NCBI RefSeq assembly: GCF_029784135.1
Contig: NC_073744.1
Coordinates: forward strand, 33,114,939 to 33,178,938
Length of the DNA: 64,000 bases
Source: Toxorhynchites rutilus septentrionalis
Taxonomy: Eukaryota > Arthropoda > Insecta > Diptera > Culicidae
Reading direction: 5' to 3'
Part shown: in pieces, positions 10,653-22,439 of the stretch
How positions within the stretch are numbered: position 1 is the first letter of the stretch
Layout: every line of letters starts with the position of its first letter
Translations under genes and position numbers: made by a program
The notes under the pieces: generated by a model
The model's database searches: none
Seen by the model: only the letters and a program-made list of their open reading frames with translations
Told to the model about the DNA's origin: nothing

Positions 10653-12699
10653 CTTTCTATTTTCTTTGGAAAATCTTTCGTCAAGTTGCATAATCCATTT
10701 CTCAAAAAGAATAGAGGTCATCCAGGCCTTGGTGTTACTCTCGTATATCACTGGTAATGATTTCTTCTTTTTGAAACACCGTGGGTTTTTACTCTTTCCA
10801 ATAACCAGCAATGGTAGTTTATCGCTTCCGTCCATGTTGGTTGCACACATGACTGTCAGACGTTGTTTCGAATATTTTCCTCCGTGGCAAGTTTCTGATC
10901 GAAATGCAAATGTTTTGTCTGGCAAACATTTGTAGAAAAGTCCTGTTTCGTCTGCATTGTAGATATCACGTGCATCATACTCGGAGATTATACTGGGTAG
11001 GGTTTGCGAAATCCAGTTGTCCGTTACACTGAGATCTACACTGGCACTCTCGCCACATAGCTTCCGAAATGTCATCTTTTGCCGTTTTCAAAATTTACTT
11101 AGCCATCCAGAACTTCCTTTAAAATTGGGAATTCCCAGTTTCTGGGCAAATTCGCAAGCCTTCTCCCGAAGAATAGAACCTGAGAGAGGTAAATTATTCT
11201 CTCTGGCTTGATTGACAAAAAGTTCCATTGACCGTTCCAGCTTCTCGTTCCCAACCAACCTTATACGCTTTTTGTCCACATTCAATTTTCCCATCCGATG
11301 CCATTTTTCCTTTTGCTTGAATAGTGTTGACACCGTACTTTGTGCAATACTGAAATCTTTTGCAACTTCAGACACCTTTCGCCCATACTTTTCGACCTGC
11401 TCGATGATGCTCAAACGTTGCGCTATGGTTAGCGTTTTAATCGTTCGCTTGAAAGGTTTTCCCTGGTTTTCCATACTTGAAAAAAAAAATCCTTGATAAT
11501 ACGAACACTTCGTCTTCACTTTCAAGAGCAATTGAAATGACAGCTAGAAACGCACAAAAACAAGTACGCGAAAGTCAATCGAGTTAGCGAGGTAAAAATC
11601 CATGGAAAAATGAAACAAAGCCCATCGAGTAAGAGAGGCATCGAGTAAGGGAGGTATCGAGTTAGGGAGAGAAGAATGCATGTAAAATCAAAGGTGCCAT
11701 GAAATTCATCGAGTTAGGGAAAATATCGAGTTACAGAACATCGAGTAAGGGAGAGTTGACTGTAATATAAAAAACTATAGCGGCTTTGGTCCCGAGACTA
11801 TGAAAACAATAAAAAACGAATACAATCAATAACAACGAGAGCAGAATTCAAATTATAGAATTCAGGTATAGTATTTTTTCAAAAAAGACCAGGCTTTAAT
11901 TTGATATGTCGATCATCTCAATCGGTCTATTAGTTCAAAAGTTATGAATTGAAAAAAGTCATTTTTGGCAAAAGTGCGCAAAAATGTATTTTTTGGACCA
12001 CCCTAAAATGGAAATGATCACCCTAACAAAAAAAATAAAAAATACGGGTCTCATAATTTGCGATAATGAACAAAACTACCACTTTTGACGAAAATCAGAG
12101 AACCACTATATCGGTTTGGCATGGAATGGCTGGTATGGGGTACATTATCGTGCAAATCAACATTTCGCAACAAGTTTCGAATGAAAAACTGAGAAAATTA
12201 TTTTTATTGGCACTTAAAACCATATGTTTCGTCTCGTACTCCGAAAAAAAACCCAAGACTTCCAGAGTGTCGTTTTTTGATATTTTTTTTTCCGAGATGC
12301 CACTAGATCTCAACGTTTCATGAAATTTTAAGGCATTTGGCATCAAACATTATTTTTCGAAAAAAAAGGTGAAAATTGATTTTTCGGACCACCCTTAAAT
12401 GGAAATGGGCACCCTAAAATCTGAATTCTACCAGTTTGGATTCCATGAAGATTCCTTTCCATGTCAAAGCATCTTTAAAGCGAAGGGATCGTATAGCTCC
12501 TTATTCAAACATTTTTTTTTATGTATTGCAAAATTTTTACAAATGGATTACTGTAGACTTCCAGACATTTGGATTCGGACAAGTGTCAGGGAAATTTTAT
12601 GTGAAGTTTGGAGTATAAACGAATTATGTGGCACGAGAAGAAAAGCTACTAATATTTGTTTACTGAACAGCGTAGCTTATAATAATTTATTTCAAACTT

Positions 12700-12757
12700 T
12701 CTTCTTCTTCTTGAATGGCGTTAACGTTCCCTGTCGAACTTTTGCCGTCTCATCGTA
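12700..12757 (-). repeat. 3' fragment of the Feilai-like SINE
   Basis: CTTCTTCTTCTTGAATGGCG followed by TTAACGTTCC and TTTGCCGTCTCA is the reverse complement of the 3' end of the SINEs at 33983 and 5496. Only about 60 bp remain. Confidence 0.65.
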
Positions 12758-12899
12758 TGCAGCGTATGCATGCGGCGGCTCATGTACTTACAATTATTGG
12801 TCAGTTATTTCCCGATAAATTTACGAGATATTTGCATAAATCGATCTGGGCACACCATAACAATTCATCACCATGAATAAAATAATATATTATATGAAA

Positions 12900-13125
12900 C
12901 TAACTATCAAACAATCGAAAAATCCCCAAACGGAAATACCTCGTTCTGACTGGTCGAATTTGAAGATACGGGGAAATCGGCATTGCAAATACATCACAGT
13001 AGAGGGAACTGTTGCACCCACTGAAATGTGTTCCCTAACAGAGACATCAAAACCAAGCTACCCGGGGGAAATCGACATTGCAAATATATGCAAGTCGGGG
13101 GCATTTTTATATTGCAAGTAAGATG
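12900..13125 (+). repeat. Fragment of the tandem repeats found in family B elements
   Basis: Two units with GGGGAAATCGGCATTGCAAA, CTGAAATGTGTTCCCTAACA and CAAGTCGGGGGCATTTTT match the repeats at 4670-4860 and 26830-27080. No GACGTAG hairpin end is present nearby, so this is a partial copy. Confidence 0.65.
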
Positions 13126-13550
13126 AGTGATACAATTAATTTTAGCAGTTAAAATTTGAATCAGGAACTTTAATGTTGGTTGCTTCACGAAATTCAATTT
13201 CAATGACCAATCGTGTATTGTGAAACTTTTTTTTGTGTTAAAAATGTCTTGCGATATGAAACGATTCAATGCAATTTTCATAAATAAAAAAACCCGGCTC
13301 GAGAATGGATCATTCGGTTCAAGCTATCTGTTTTGTTGTGTTAATTTTCACCCAAGGGAAGTTCATATGGCGAGAAAAATTAGAAAAGTGAAGCATTAAT
13401 CGAAAAATGTGATTTCCTATATGCTCCACATACCGTATTAGGTTCTGTTAGTCCAATTAAAAAACGCATTGAGGCATATAGTATCGTGTTACGTTGTTAC
13501 GGTTTGAAGCGAAAATGGAAATGGTTTGAATAAACACTCAGAAAGTAATA

Positions 13551-14484
13551 GAGGAACTGGTACAAATTCGGTACCCCGTGGGTAATTTGATACCCACCCG
13601 GATCTCCGACGGTAATGAGCGCACTCTGGTGGTGAATAAACATAAGTGTTCTAGTAATGTAATAACAAACGTCAGATGCCAAAAATCCAAAATATCTGTG
13701 TTTTCAAAAAAAAAGTTCAAGTTTTGTTGTTTTTGAAATCTCGAAAATTTTACATGTGCGTCTTTTGAAAAATCATTAAAAATCGAATAGTGAGCCGATT
13801 TTAAATATTAAAGCTGATTTGGATCAAGAAATTGATGTTCTTCAACGAATTCTAGTAAGTGTATCGAGATTTTAATCACAAATTTCATAGATTTCATTCC
13901 AAAGTGAAAATTCGGTATGCGGGTAATTTGGCACCCCAATGTAAACATAGTGTTGATGATTCCAAGGGCCCATTCCGCCTGCACCGATTGCGAGACTGAT
14001 TACTACGCTTGTGACTTTCGTAAAGGCTTTTGATTCGTTTTACTTTTTTAGTTAGAAATAAATCGAGATGAAATTTGTTCACTTTTTCTTGAAAAAATCG
14101 TTTTTTTTTGTTCCTCTGTGTTTTTTTTTTAAATTGCGTGCTTTTTCGTCAAAGTTGAGTTAATTTACGTAAGATAGTGTACTTCACTTCTATTTTGTAT
14201 GAAAATGTAAAAAAAATACATTTTTCAGTGATTTCAGGACGATTCTCTTAATTTGAAAAAAAATGGGGAGCCAAATTTATACCCAGGCATCTCGGGTACT
14301 CGAATTTGAGTTGTTTTACTTCTATGCTCAAAGCTCCGAGCCAAATCAAGATTTTTGAAATCGGTTTGCGGGGAAATGTCCACAATAGATCCCTTCATAA
14401 GCTGACGTAATATGAAGAAATTCCATTGGCCAAGAGCTATGTCCAAAAAAACAAATTGGGGTACCGAATTTGTACCAGTTCCTC
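13551..14484. mobile_element. 934-bp TA-flanked MITE
   Basis: GAGGAACTGGTACAAATTCG at 13551 is mirrored by CGAATTTGTACCAGTTCCTC ending at 14484, with TA on both sides. The inverted match extends through GGTACCCC. Subterminal repeats of GGTAATTTGGCACCCC type recur inside (13586, 13921). No transposase is visible. Confidence 0.8.
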
Positions 14485-14639
14485 TAATTATAAAATAAAA
14501 TTACCTTTTCCATTTCAAATATATTTTCTCTATAACATGTTTTTACTGATGAGAAAAATTGATAATTGTGTTAGATTTTTTTTTTGTGTGTTTTTTTCTT
14601 TTCCATACAGAACACAGGAGGCATCACGTTTAGGACCTT

Positions 14640-17000
14640 AGAGGGCGGTTTTCATCATATCTAGTTCCACTTTGGCATCTTCTATCGTGATATGCACCAT
14701 CCAACGACTAATTACAAAACAAAAGGTCGACAAAATGGAAACGTTTTGGGCCCCTTTCGTCACAATTTTTACTGATTTCGAGAGTGGTAGGATATGTATG
14801 TGCATGGGAATTGCACTTGAGGCGTCAGCAAACAGCAAATACTAAAGCTCCACCTACATGGATACGCTAAGAGCGAGAATCGAGTTTCCCCACTCAAAGG
14901 TGCCGGATGAATTTATTGCGTCTTCTCATCCTCGGTCCATTTAGAATCGACAGGGTGCGACGCCCGCGGATCGCGGGAACCAGAAACGACACGCAAAACA
15001 TTAGCATATTATTCATTGATTCCAACAGATTGAAGTATTGAGCCGGATTAAGTGGCAAAATAATCGATTGGGGTCGCTCGCCGAGAACCCACTAACGAAG
15101 GCAAATAAGCCGGGGAAAGTTCAAAGGAGTTTTGAATGTCAATAGAGTGCGCAGCGAAGGGCGAGGCAGGCGGCTCAGGAGCACCAGCATGCTTAGCATG
15201 AAATACGCGTCGGGGCGCGGCAGCGAATGAAGCAACAACGAAGGAGGGAGTTGGATGCTGCGAGCGGGACTTTCTGCGGAAGAAGATGGAAGGCGAAATC
15301 TTTTATCATGCTTGATAATGGGAAAATATTTATGAAAATTTATTCATTGATTTTTTTTTGTTGTTGCTTTCGATCGTTCGCTCATTCATTGCGACTCCTG
15401 GGACTGAAGCTGCACGGAAGTGTGTGAGTAAACGATGGTTTTTCGTGTTCTGTGCGTCAGTAGGTTGAAAATGGGCCCGGAAGGGGTTGGGAGGATTTGC
15501 TATTCTCTCGGAAAGCTGCTCGTAGAACAAGCTAAGAGTCGGTTGAGGACCGATAATGAATTCAATTAGAAAGGATTAAATCGGTTCGATTAGAAATTAT
15601 CGATCGATAATTGACTCCTGCAGCCGCAGGAGACGTGTGGAGCGATTGGTGAGGGGTAGGAAAATGGTGGTCCATTATAAGCGCAGAAACGATGACGGCG
15701 GTGAAATTTGCAGTGATTGATTTCCCGATGGAGGCGAAGTGTTGGCGACGCCGGAGTTGAAGTATATTGATGTGCGATTTAATCGATGATTCGTCCAATA
15801 TTGCTTGATTAAAATGTTGCTCCCAATCATAGTCGATTATACAGATCGGGAAAAGTTTATTTTCGTGAAACTTCAATATTTATGAACTTCTCTTGTCATG
15901 AATGATGGAAACCATGATTTTCACGAATTATGTTCAGTTCAGAAATCTACATTCGAAAAATAAAGATAATAAATATCAATCGTTGGAAAGCGGCTCCGCG
16001 AATAAAAGTGCTAACTTGGTCCATTTTGGGGAGCTTGTAAAAACTGCGAACTACCGTTCGGGAGGCAGCTCATCAAACTGTTTGTTTTATGTGTTTTATG
16101 GGCAGAGCAAGTAGCACCAAAGTGCCAAAATGTGCGCGCTCCCATCATTCACTCGAGCCTATGTTAGACATACAAACATCCTTCTTGACGCCAAGAAGGG
16201 GACCCCCGACAAAAGAAGAAAAGAAAACAACTCATATAGAAACAAGGGAGCTCTTCCTTGGCACTTACATCCTTGGAAAGTGTGTGCTCGGAGCGGGGAA
16301 TTCTTCCGCCCAACTTTGAAGTAACGACGATCACACAACGACAAATTGGATTTATTCTAATATGTGTATATGGCTGGCGTTCGGAGATTACGACCCGTTA
16401 TTTAATAATAACTTCGCCATATTTGTAGGCGGCCGGCCCGGCCCCCAGTGGCGACGCGAGGATAATATCATTTTCCTCCCGCCATTACGATGGCTTTGTT
16501 GGCACACACTAATTTGCGCTACTTTCCGCTAATTCCTGCCACGCCAAGTCACTCATCAAAGAAAACGAGATCATGTGTGTTTGTATGTATGCGCACTTTT
16601 GGAGCAGGGCATAGGGTCTACCATAAAAGTTTTTACTCACCCCCAATCGTGACTTTTCTTTTATTTTTTCACCGTCTCCTTTTTCCGAGAAATAAAAATA
16701 AAAGAAAAGAATGAAACGAAAAAAAACATCCCACGCCCGAGAGGACGCCAGATATTAACTTGGATAATAAAAACCGAAGAAAATAATAATAGAACCCACT
16801 CCTTTTTGGCAGCACACTCCGCTAACTCTTGAGCAGATTTTATAGGCCTGTTTTTCCCGCTGGTGCTCGTTCGGTCTATGACTTTTCTTCCACTCAAGAT
16901 AAAGAAAAGAAGACGAAAAAGAGGGGTGAGAAGAGCTGTGGGAGTCTTTATGTTGCCATGGATCGGAGCCCAGATAATCTTGGAATGTCATTTTCAAGAT
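14640..17000. other. Low-repeat DNA block, no gene recognised
   Basis: Base composition is more balanced than in the neighbouring repeats. Notable strings are a GC-rich patch near 14960-15250 and a GGCCGGCCCGGCCCC run near 16432. Short frames (15562-15876 minus, 16089-16319 plus) show no domain. This could be host non-coding DNA such as intron or enhancer, which cannot be judged from one sequence. Confidence 0.35.
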
Positions 17001-18080
17001 GAATGGCATGTTGGGATTTCGCTATCAAAATTATGATTAGCGGGTGTTTCGAATGTAGCTTAGCTTTCCCCAAATAACTTGTTTCGGCTTTAAGGTTGCG
17101 ACCGACGGAATGAAAATTTTGCCGCATTAGACACTAGATTTGCGGAAATCCGACAATTTGCTTATGTTGAGCTGTGCCTGTTTTCACGGGAATGCTCTGG
17201 AAATTCTCTGGAACACTCTGAGTGGCGTTCCAGTATTGGAACTTCAACACGACGCTGTTTACGTCATTACAGTCACAAGGAAGGGAACGGTGGTATGATA
17301 CTCCCGGTTACCTATAACGATCACACGACAATCAAGTACGACATTGAAAAATTAAGAAAATTTCCTACAATGCAAGATGGGGATTATTTTCAAAATTTCA
17401 AAATAAACAAAATACACATATGAATGTTTCTAACATTTCTTTTCAATTTTATTACATTTATCACAATTATTTATCAATTTATCAAGTTCGGGCAGCGATT
17501 TCGCTTCAATGCTGTCAAAAAGAGCCCCACGAATCGGTAATTTGAGTTTCGGAAGTAGGAAAAAAATCACACCCATGTCTCGTCACCAGAAATTCTGCAT
17601 TGGATGAACGAGGGATTAAAATTTGATCGTTCAAGCTTGTCACTAAATTGCGATGAATTTTTGAAGAAAATTGAACTAGTCGTGCTGCGACTTTTCTCAT
17701 GCCCAAAATAGTGCAGGAACGAAAACGGGATACGTAATCCAAAAAAAAATATGTTTTGATATTTTTCGTATAATTTTATTGAGTGAATAAACCCGAGTAT
17801 TAAACAAAATAATCAAACATTTTAAGATGATGAAGTGGTTGCGAACGATTATGATTATTGGAAGTTTTAGCATATAATTGCTCATATTCTAGATGGAAGT
17901 TCTTTTGCCATTTATCATAACTTTCATGGTTTCAACATTGAGTCGTGATTTTTCCTTCGTCCACATATTGTCCATTAAAACAAAACCCTCTAACAGTTGC
18001 GGTACTCCCAGTTAGACACAAATTATAGAGCAATTCCAAGCCAAAACACCGATTCTAACGCGACCTTCTATGATTTTTTT
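17000..18080. other. AT-rich DNA with a short dispersed repeat
   Basis: The stretch near 17240-17320 (TTTACGTCATTACAGTCAC, AAGGAAGGGAACG, GTATGATA) resembles 19575-19640 (CACGTCCTTACAGTCACC, GAAGGGAAGGAATG, GTATGATA). It is probably part of an unnamed dispersed repeat. I see no gene. Confidence 0.35.
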
Positions 18081-18745
18081 TACGTAGGACTACGTTTTTC
18101 AGTAAGTGTGCCAACTCAGAAAACAGGTCACGATTTTATTGAATAAAGCTAACGTTGATGACTTCTTTAGCTGCGAATGAATTTTGATGATTTGCGCACC
18201 AATCGATAGGAAATTCTCTATAATTTGTTTGATGTGATTTACATTGTGATTCTCTAATCCGCAAACTGTTTGAGTTAACGAAAAATATAGGCATTCTCAT
18301 TTTTCCATGCATTTGTTCTAGCCATTAGTGTGCTTACCAACCCGTGCTGTCAATATGGCGCAACTTATGCATATGTGAAATACAATATTCATATATCTCC
18401 GCGAATCGAATGCTGCGTTCGCTTTATGGGCATCGTGGAGAGAGGAAATATTGCAATGTGAGCTCCGCCCGTTTTTAACTGAGTACAAATAAATTAATTT
18501 AAATAACTGAGTATAAAAAAATAAATAATATCAACAAATAAATATTTTGCGAATTCAGGGATGTGTTCAAACTTATTGATTTTTTTTTTCAAGCTGGATG
18601 AAATGAAGATTTTATCCAATGGTGTGAGCTGTGTCCTTCGGTGAAAACTGAAGATGAAAGTTTGTTCCGCAATGCTTGTCTCGCCATAGATAATTTTGTA
18701 GTCCTACGCTAGAACTGTGGTCGAGTCCTGGACACGACCCTACGA
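18081..18745 (+). mobile_element. Hairpin-ended element (family A), short copy
   Basis: It begins TACGTAGGACTACG after a T-run, continues CAACTCAGAAAACAGGTCACG and ends GTAGTCCTACG, then CTGGACACGACCCTACGA before a T-run. The same layout is seen at 37810-39663 and 56573-58520, which share the left end (GCCAAATCAGAAAACA) and the right end. The copy is diverged and only about 0.66 kb long. Confidence 0.65.
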
Positions 18746-19089
18746 TTTTTTTAAAATCTTGTGGCAACTATCCAAAATCACACTTTTCATTATTAGTTGA
18801 CCAATTTTAATTACGCCTGATTTTTATAATGGGGTATCCAATATAATAAAATCATTACTCGAAATAGTTGGAAAGCCGATGAACCATTAAGGAAAAATAA
18901 TATTTCAAATACACCGTACAAAAATCTTACTCGAAAATTGAGTTCTATATTGGAAATTTTGATAATTCAAAACATGTCTCCTCGATATTTTTTTAATATA
19001 TTTGTTTTATAAAAAATGTTTGTTTTCATTTTTGAGTTATTATTTTTAAAAATTAACATGTTTTCACTCTTCTTTTATTATTCTTTAAT

Positions 19090-19345
19090 AAACATTTGTT
19101 GCTTTAATTTGATATGTTGATCGTCGGAATCGGTCCAGTAATTCACAACTTATAAGGTTTTGAAAAAAAGAGGTTTTCGGAAAAAGGGGACAACATTTTT
19201 TGGACCACCCAAAAATGAAAATGGGCTCCCTAATAAAAAATACACAACAATATGGGTCTTATATCTTGCGATAAGGAACGGAACTATCGCTTCTCACGGA
19301 AATCTGAAAACCACTATAACGGTTTGGCATGTAATGGCTGTGTAC
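19090..19345. repeat. Solitary arm of the 8424-12417 foldback family
   Basis: TTGATATGTTGATCGTCG, TTTTTTGGACCACCC, TCTTATATCTTGCGATAAGG and ACCACTATAACGGTTTGGCAT follow the same order as the right arm at 11900-12125. Only one arm is present. Confidence 0.65.
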
Positions 19346-20590
19346 GTACATGTGATTCAATCACATACTAACACTCTTCGCCTGACGGTATGAAAACCTA
19401 CGCGATGCATCTTTCCATCGAGTGGATCTCGGTTCTGAGCTTGAGCTTGGGTAGACTGTACACTTCGTAGTTGCTCTCCGTGATTGACCTGAACCAACCA
19501 AATTGCACAAAAAACACACAGAATGACGCTTGGTACTAGCAATTTTCGGTGATTCGAGCTTTAAATGTTCAATATCGACACCGGTCACGTCCTTACAGTC
19601 ACCAGGGGAAGGGAAGGAATGTTAGTATGATATTCGCCGCCCAAAGGCCAGAAGGGTCGCTTGGTTTGAGGGTTTGAACAAAGATTCAAAAAGTTGAACG
19701 ATTGTGCCCGAAACATGATCGCATAGTTGACGTAGTATTATGTTACGATATTCGCTGCATGATAATTTTTAATGTATTTGAAAAAGATACGTAGCGATTA
19801 CTAGACTGTTCACAGCAATGGCCTTGCCACTACTGACTTATGCCTAACAGTGACGAGCTTTTCCATATTCTTTTGCTCGGGTACAAGAGTACCCGCAGGC
19901 TCTATCTCTCATTAGTGACGATTTCGTTACGCTGCTTGATTTTATGGTCCGTGTTAGGAGAACAGTCTGCACAAATGTGTGCGGAATTATGTTCTGTTCT
20001 GTACAATTTTCGTAACGAGAATGATTGTTAATCTCTCAATCCGTAAACCATTTTCAAACCTCTTAAAACTCGTTTCAAATTTTTTTAATAACTTTATCAC
20101 ATTTTAAAAAATTTTCATAATATTGGATCTTTTACGATAGATCCCCTTATAACAGAGAATCTCAAAAAGAGAATGACATTTTCGGGGAGGAAGAAAATAT
20201 AAAGAAAAAAAGTATGGCGTCGGGACAGAATCTCCATTGTTTGGCGCTCTCTATGTTTAATATGATCATATTTTAAAAATGTAAACCTTGCACATCTATT
20301 AACATGAACTTTTTCTTTCTGTTCGACAGGTAAGACTTCTATACATGGAAAGGTGTAAAAACCTACAGGTGGCATTCAACTTTAGGTATGTACATTACTG
20401 GCATCGATTTATTCCGCAATCAAACTTATACAAATTAGTTCCTCGAATGATATTCGTTGTTAACACCGACGAATACACTGTTTGTTCTGCCGTATTAACG
20501 TCCACACGAGATTTGTCATACAGCTGGCTATACTATCAGAAAGCGGAATTGGGAAGTAATCAACATCACTTTTTCATATCTTCGTCAATC
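19346..20590. other. AT-rich DNA, no gene recognised
   Basis: Apart from the short repeat at about 19575-19640 noted under 17000-18080, I see no structured element. Short frames at 20115-20375 (minus) and 20345-20695 (plus, running into a SINE) show no domain. Confidence 0.3.
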
Positions 20591-20591
20591 G

Positions 20592-20735
20592 TGGAGGCGA
20601 TCTGGAGTAGTAGTAACATCCATGCATCTCACGCTAAAGGTCACGAGTTCAATTCTCACTCCCGACATTCTTCCAAAAATGGAAGTGAAAAGTGACGAAC
20701 CAACCAAAATGTGTTGAAAGTCACTATAATAGAGA
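20592..20735 (+). mobile_element. Second tRNA-derived SINE family, copy 1
   Basis: GGAGGCGATCTGGAGTAGTA is a degraded A-box, and CACGAGTTCAATTCTCAC is a B-box-like segment. The body AAGTGACGAACCAACC and the end GAAAGTCACTATAATA match the minus-strand copy at 54538-54686. It is about 145 bp, shorter than the Feilai-like family. I do not see a clear target duplication here. Confidence 0.7.
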
Positions 20736-21099
20736 AATATCTTCGAGGATTCAAGTTTTACCAAGGCAATGCCCCAGAGCAGAACACATATAAAGTTCGT
20801 ACATGGTTACATTGCAATTGCTCAAAAGTTTTTAATATTCCTCCACAATCTTCCATCATCAATCCCAGTGAAAAACTAAGGAATTTATCTTTGTAGGAAA
20901 TTTAGAAACCATCAAATTTCTGAGAATAATGATTTTAAAAACAACTTGATGAAAAAATTGATAAATATTCCTTCCGAATACACCAAAAACTCGTAAATAA
21001 CCGCTAAAGACAGCTAAGATAGTTGCAATGACGAGGGATACCATACTAATGATGGAATTCTTAAATTGGTCAACACGTTCGAAATCGAGTTGAGATTTC

Positions 21100-21240
21100 A
21101 ACTAGCGTACGAATATGAGCTTCAGTCAATTTTCATACATTAGCACATACATTCGCCATTCTTAGAGAAATAAAATCCATTATTCTGAAAAAAGAAGGCA
21201 AGCCTATTAATTCTAGTATGACACTATGACTTTATCTAAA
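21100..21240. repeat. Dispersed repeat shared with 33416-33560
   Basis: TACGAATATGAG, AGTCAATTTTCATA, GCACATACATTCGC, TTCTTAGAGAAATAAAA and TATGACACTATGACTT appear in the same order at both sites. The element type is unknown. No coding is seen. Confidence 0.6.
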
Positions 21241-21429
21241 TGTACATGGTCGGCTTTTGAAGTTTGATGTGACCACAGCCACCCTAATATATATATGGCA
21301 TCTTTCGCGAAATGGATGAAGGTTAACGTTGTTTACGCTCTCCGTTTTACTCTCAGAAAACACTTTCCGTGTATACTTTTAAGGTTCACCTTACACCATA
21401 TTATAAAAGGCGTAATATTCTCGTGCATT

Positions 21430-21535
21430 GGTATAATAGCACCAGTGGTTATGTGGTTAAGTGAAACTGCCTTGCAACCCAGCAGCAGCCGGCCGTGGTT
21501 CAATCAAAATTCCAAGGTGACATTCAGTCTGAGAG
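21430..21535 (+). repeat. Possible degraded tRNA-derived SINE
   Basis: AGCACCAGTGGTTATGTGG followed about 45 bp later by GCCGTGGTTCAATCAAAATTCC resembles the A-box and B-box spacing of tRNA-derived elements, with a Feilai-unlike body. There is no second copy in the window to confirm it. Confidence 0.3.
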
Positions 21536-22439
21536 AATGAGAGAGCTGCTCCATACATGTTAATATTTCAACACTTTTAAAAAAGGTGCTTTTATTTGAA
21601 AGCATATTATCTACCAAAGATGATACGTTTTCTGCCTAAGTTAGTTTGGTTGCGATTTTCACCTTCCGGGGATGCTACTTATCTTCGATGCTGAAATGTC
21701 TAGACGGAAAATTAGGGTATACTATAGTTATTGACCAGGGTGTCAATAATCGTCCAATGAGCTTCAGCCCCACTTTTATTTTTAAATTAAACACGAAAAG
21801 CAAAACTATCCGCAAATTATGCTTTGTTGGCTAGAATGTTTCCATTTTCTCGGGCAAAATACAACTGACACTGACGAAAGTTCTCAATTGTAATGATGGT
21901 GAATTATTTACAGGAACCTACCTTAAAATTGCGATTAAAATTTACCGCTGACTGCACCTATTGTAAAACGGCGTGTTACAATTCGTTACTTCCAGCTCCG
22001 GTTACCTGGGCTACGACGAAAGATCTTTGCCATAAGCTTGTGTGCTCGCTTCATTGCGTTTGCATAACAAATGTTCCAGTTGCCGTTAATGTTCTCGAAC
22101 ATTGAGACTAAACTGCTTATCTCAAGCGCAATTTGATCAAGCATTTTATTGATACTGGAAAGATACGAATGATAGAACCTTCAACAAGCTTCTCACAGCA
22201 GTCGCTCAAATATCCTCTAATTACAGAGTGCGAACCTCTTGCCTGGAACTAAAACAGCGCTGGGTTTGGGACTCCATAAATAACCGACCGTGATATCCTT
22301 AATAGATTGAATAATACCAGCTAAACGATAATATATCGCTTGTTCCATACCCCTCGGTGAACTATAATTAGCTCAGCGCGCTCATTGCTGAACGTTTGCA
22401 CTCAATACACGCGATTCAGCATTAATCACCGTAATCTCA

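Larger units (their letters stand above)
9828..11474 (-). pseudogene. Tigger transposase, three exons, one nonsense codon
   Basis: The start is taken at 11474 (MENQGKPFKR), where the family N-terminus begins; an upstream ATG at 11531 is less likely. Exon 1 is 11474-10653, exon 2 is 10589-10392 and exon 3 is 10328-9828, giving about 506 residues, normal for Tigger. The N-terminus carries a CENP-B/pipsqueak helix-turn-helix (LTIAQRLSIIEQVEKYG and onward). The DDE domain shows Asp in NADETGLFY, Asp in FVDNCTAHP and Asp in QPLDLGIIK, with 32 residues between the last two. The acidic C-terminal tail is exon 3. A TGA at 11090-11088 after WLSKF breaks the protein; reading resumes in frame at KRQKMTFRK. 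Otherwise the frame is clean. Confidence 0.9.
9400..11762 (-). mobile_element. Tigger/pogo transposon, nearly intact
   Basis: The ends are CAGTCAACTCTCCCTAACTC and its inverted copy GGGAGAGTTGACTG, flanked by TA (9398-9399 and 11763-11764). Subterminal repeats of ATCGAGTTAGGGAG and ATCGAGTAAGGGAG follow on both sides and are likely transposase-binding sites. Length is 2363 bp. It carries a spliced transposase gene on the minus strand. It lies at the centre of the foldback 8424-12417. A decayed relative lies at about 41240-43633. Confidence 0.93.
8424..12417. mobile_element. Long foldback element, centre occupied by Tigger
   Basis: The arms run from AGGGTGCCAATG (about 8424) inward and from the complementary GGGCACCCTAAAA (about 12417) inward. 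Matching blocks in inverted order include CCAATAAAAATAATT (8630 against about 12200), GCGAAATGTTGATTTGCACG (about 8670 against 12160), CATGCCAAACCGATAT (8977 against about 12110) and AGGGTGGTCCAAAAAA (9095 against about 12000). The left arm carries extra DNA at about 8702-8972. A Tigger transposon sits between the arms. Solitary arm fragments of the same family occur at 19090-19345, 33076-33310 and 63890-64000. Confidence 0.75.

Noticed and set aside
10666..11496. Plus-strand frames opposite the Tigger transposase (10666-10935, 11017-11211, 11212-11496)
   Set aside because: They are antisense shadows of the transposase exons.
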